A DNA stretch of 64,000 nt from Tsuneonella deserti (GTDB lineage: Bacteria > Pseudomonadota > Alphaproteobacteria > Sphingomonadales > Sphingomonadaceae), in NCBI RefSeq assembly GCF_014644315.1, contig NZ_BMKL01000001.1, positions 1,189,001-1,253,000 on the forward strand, written 5' to 3'. Below the pieces are notes generated by a model, which was not told the origin of the DNA, searched no databases, and worked only from the letters and a program-made list of their open reading frames with translations. The translations under genes and the position numbers were made by a program. Positions 63,817-64,000 of the stretch are shown here, piece after piece (the first letter of the stretch is position 1; each line of letters opens with the position of its first letter).

Positions 63817-64000
63817 ATGAAACGCTTCCTGGTACTCGAGGACGAGCCACTGATCGCGATGGATCTCAAGCATGCGTTCGAGGACGTTGGAGCGAGCGCG
63901 GTGATGGCAGCCACGAGCGAGCAGGCGATGGAAGCCATCGACGAGAACCGGTTCTCAGGAGCGATCCTGGACGTCAATCTTGGGCGCGGAGAGACTTGCG
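63817..64000 (+). CDS. Response regulator receiver protein, N-terminal part
   Basis: The first 61 codons of a receiver domain: VLEDEPLIAMDLKHAFEDVG with the acidic pair Glu8-Asp9 and Glu10, then the phospho-accepting Asp52 in AILDVNLG. The rest is beyond the window, so an output domain cannot be excluded. Spacing of 15 nt from the LOV kinase stop and an AGGAAGA ribosome site suggest it is the kinase's partner. Confidence 0.9.
   Translation, partial: MKRFLVLEDEPLIAMDLKHAFEDVGASAVMAATSEQAMEAIDENRFSGAILDVNLGRGETC

Noticed and set aside
1..64000. Mobile elements, CRISPR arrays, tRNA or rRNA genes
   Set aside because: No transposase-like protein, repeat array or tRNA-like fold was found in the gaps, which are mostly under 200 nt.

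Overview
The window is a high-GC chromosomal stretch from an alphaproteobacterium. It most likely comes from a sphingomonad of the Erythrobacteraceae (Erythrobacter/Altererythrobacter type). The basis is the alphaproteobacterial form of several proteins: a release factor 2 with SPY in place of SPF, an RNase E with an acidic insert in its S1 domain, a PA0069-type radical SAM protein behind a GTTC-N7-GTTC LexA box, and a LOV-HWE sensor kinase. It also rests on a complete exosortase-A exopolysaccharide locus. I could not run a database search, so the family-level placement is inference. No rRNA, tRNA, CRISPR array, insertion sequence or prophage was seen.

Region 1 (1-9516, minus) is the 5' part of a complex I operon, nuoABCDEFGH, with nuoH cut by the window edge. 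Non-nuo genes are threaded through it by 1-4 nt stop/start overlaps: a lipoprotein between nuoC and nuoD, three tiny membrane proteins between nuoE and nuoF, and a secreted protein between nuoF and nuoG. NuoC has a long Pro/Ala/Lys-rich tail. Region 2 (9.6-22.7 kb) is mixed housekeeping: aldehyde dehydrogenase, thiolase, small envelope proteins, a 2-hydroxyacid dehydrogenase coupled to a cysteine-cluster protein that appears to start with CTG, a long nitronate-monooxygenase-like protein, an exported methyltransferase, prfB, peroxiredoxin, PBP1A and a cell-wall amidase. Region 3 (22.7-33.0 kb) has a 454-nt structured leader, RNase E, a group of four enzymes that may serve surface-lipid or glycan chemistry (one a flippase with a single-base frameshift), then sdhB, a thioesterase and zapE.

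Region 4 (33.1-50.8 kb) is the most distinctive part: an exosortase A (XrtA)-associated exopolysaccharide locus. The minus arm carries an acyl-CoA ligase and PLP decarboxylase, then export lipoprotein, chain-length protein, tyrosine autokinase, outer-membrane protein, AAA ATPase, polysaccharide deacetylase, FemAB protein, glycosyltransferase, XrtA and an amidotransferase. The divergent plus arm carries a GNAT/FemAB-like protein, an acyl carrier protein and two alpha/beta-hydrolase-like proteins. The ligase, decarboxylase, ACP, acyltransferase and hydrolases look like a small ACP-dependent pathway of unknown product built into the locus. No EpsI domain or gene and no PEP-CTERM substrate were found in the window.

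Region 5 (50.8-64 kb) holds an RNA methyltransferase, NAD(P)HX repair enzyme, dihydroxy-acid dehydratase, N-formylglutamate amidohydrolase, ispE and ETF-ubiquinone oxidoreductase on the minus strand. On the plus strand it holds a degenerate uracil-DNA-glycosylase-like protein, a lytic transglycosylase, the LexA-boxed radical SAM protein and a blue-light LOV histidine kinase followed by a response regulator cut by the window end.
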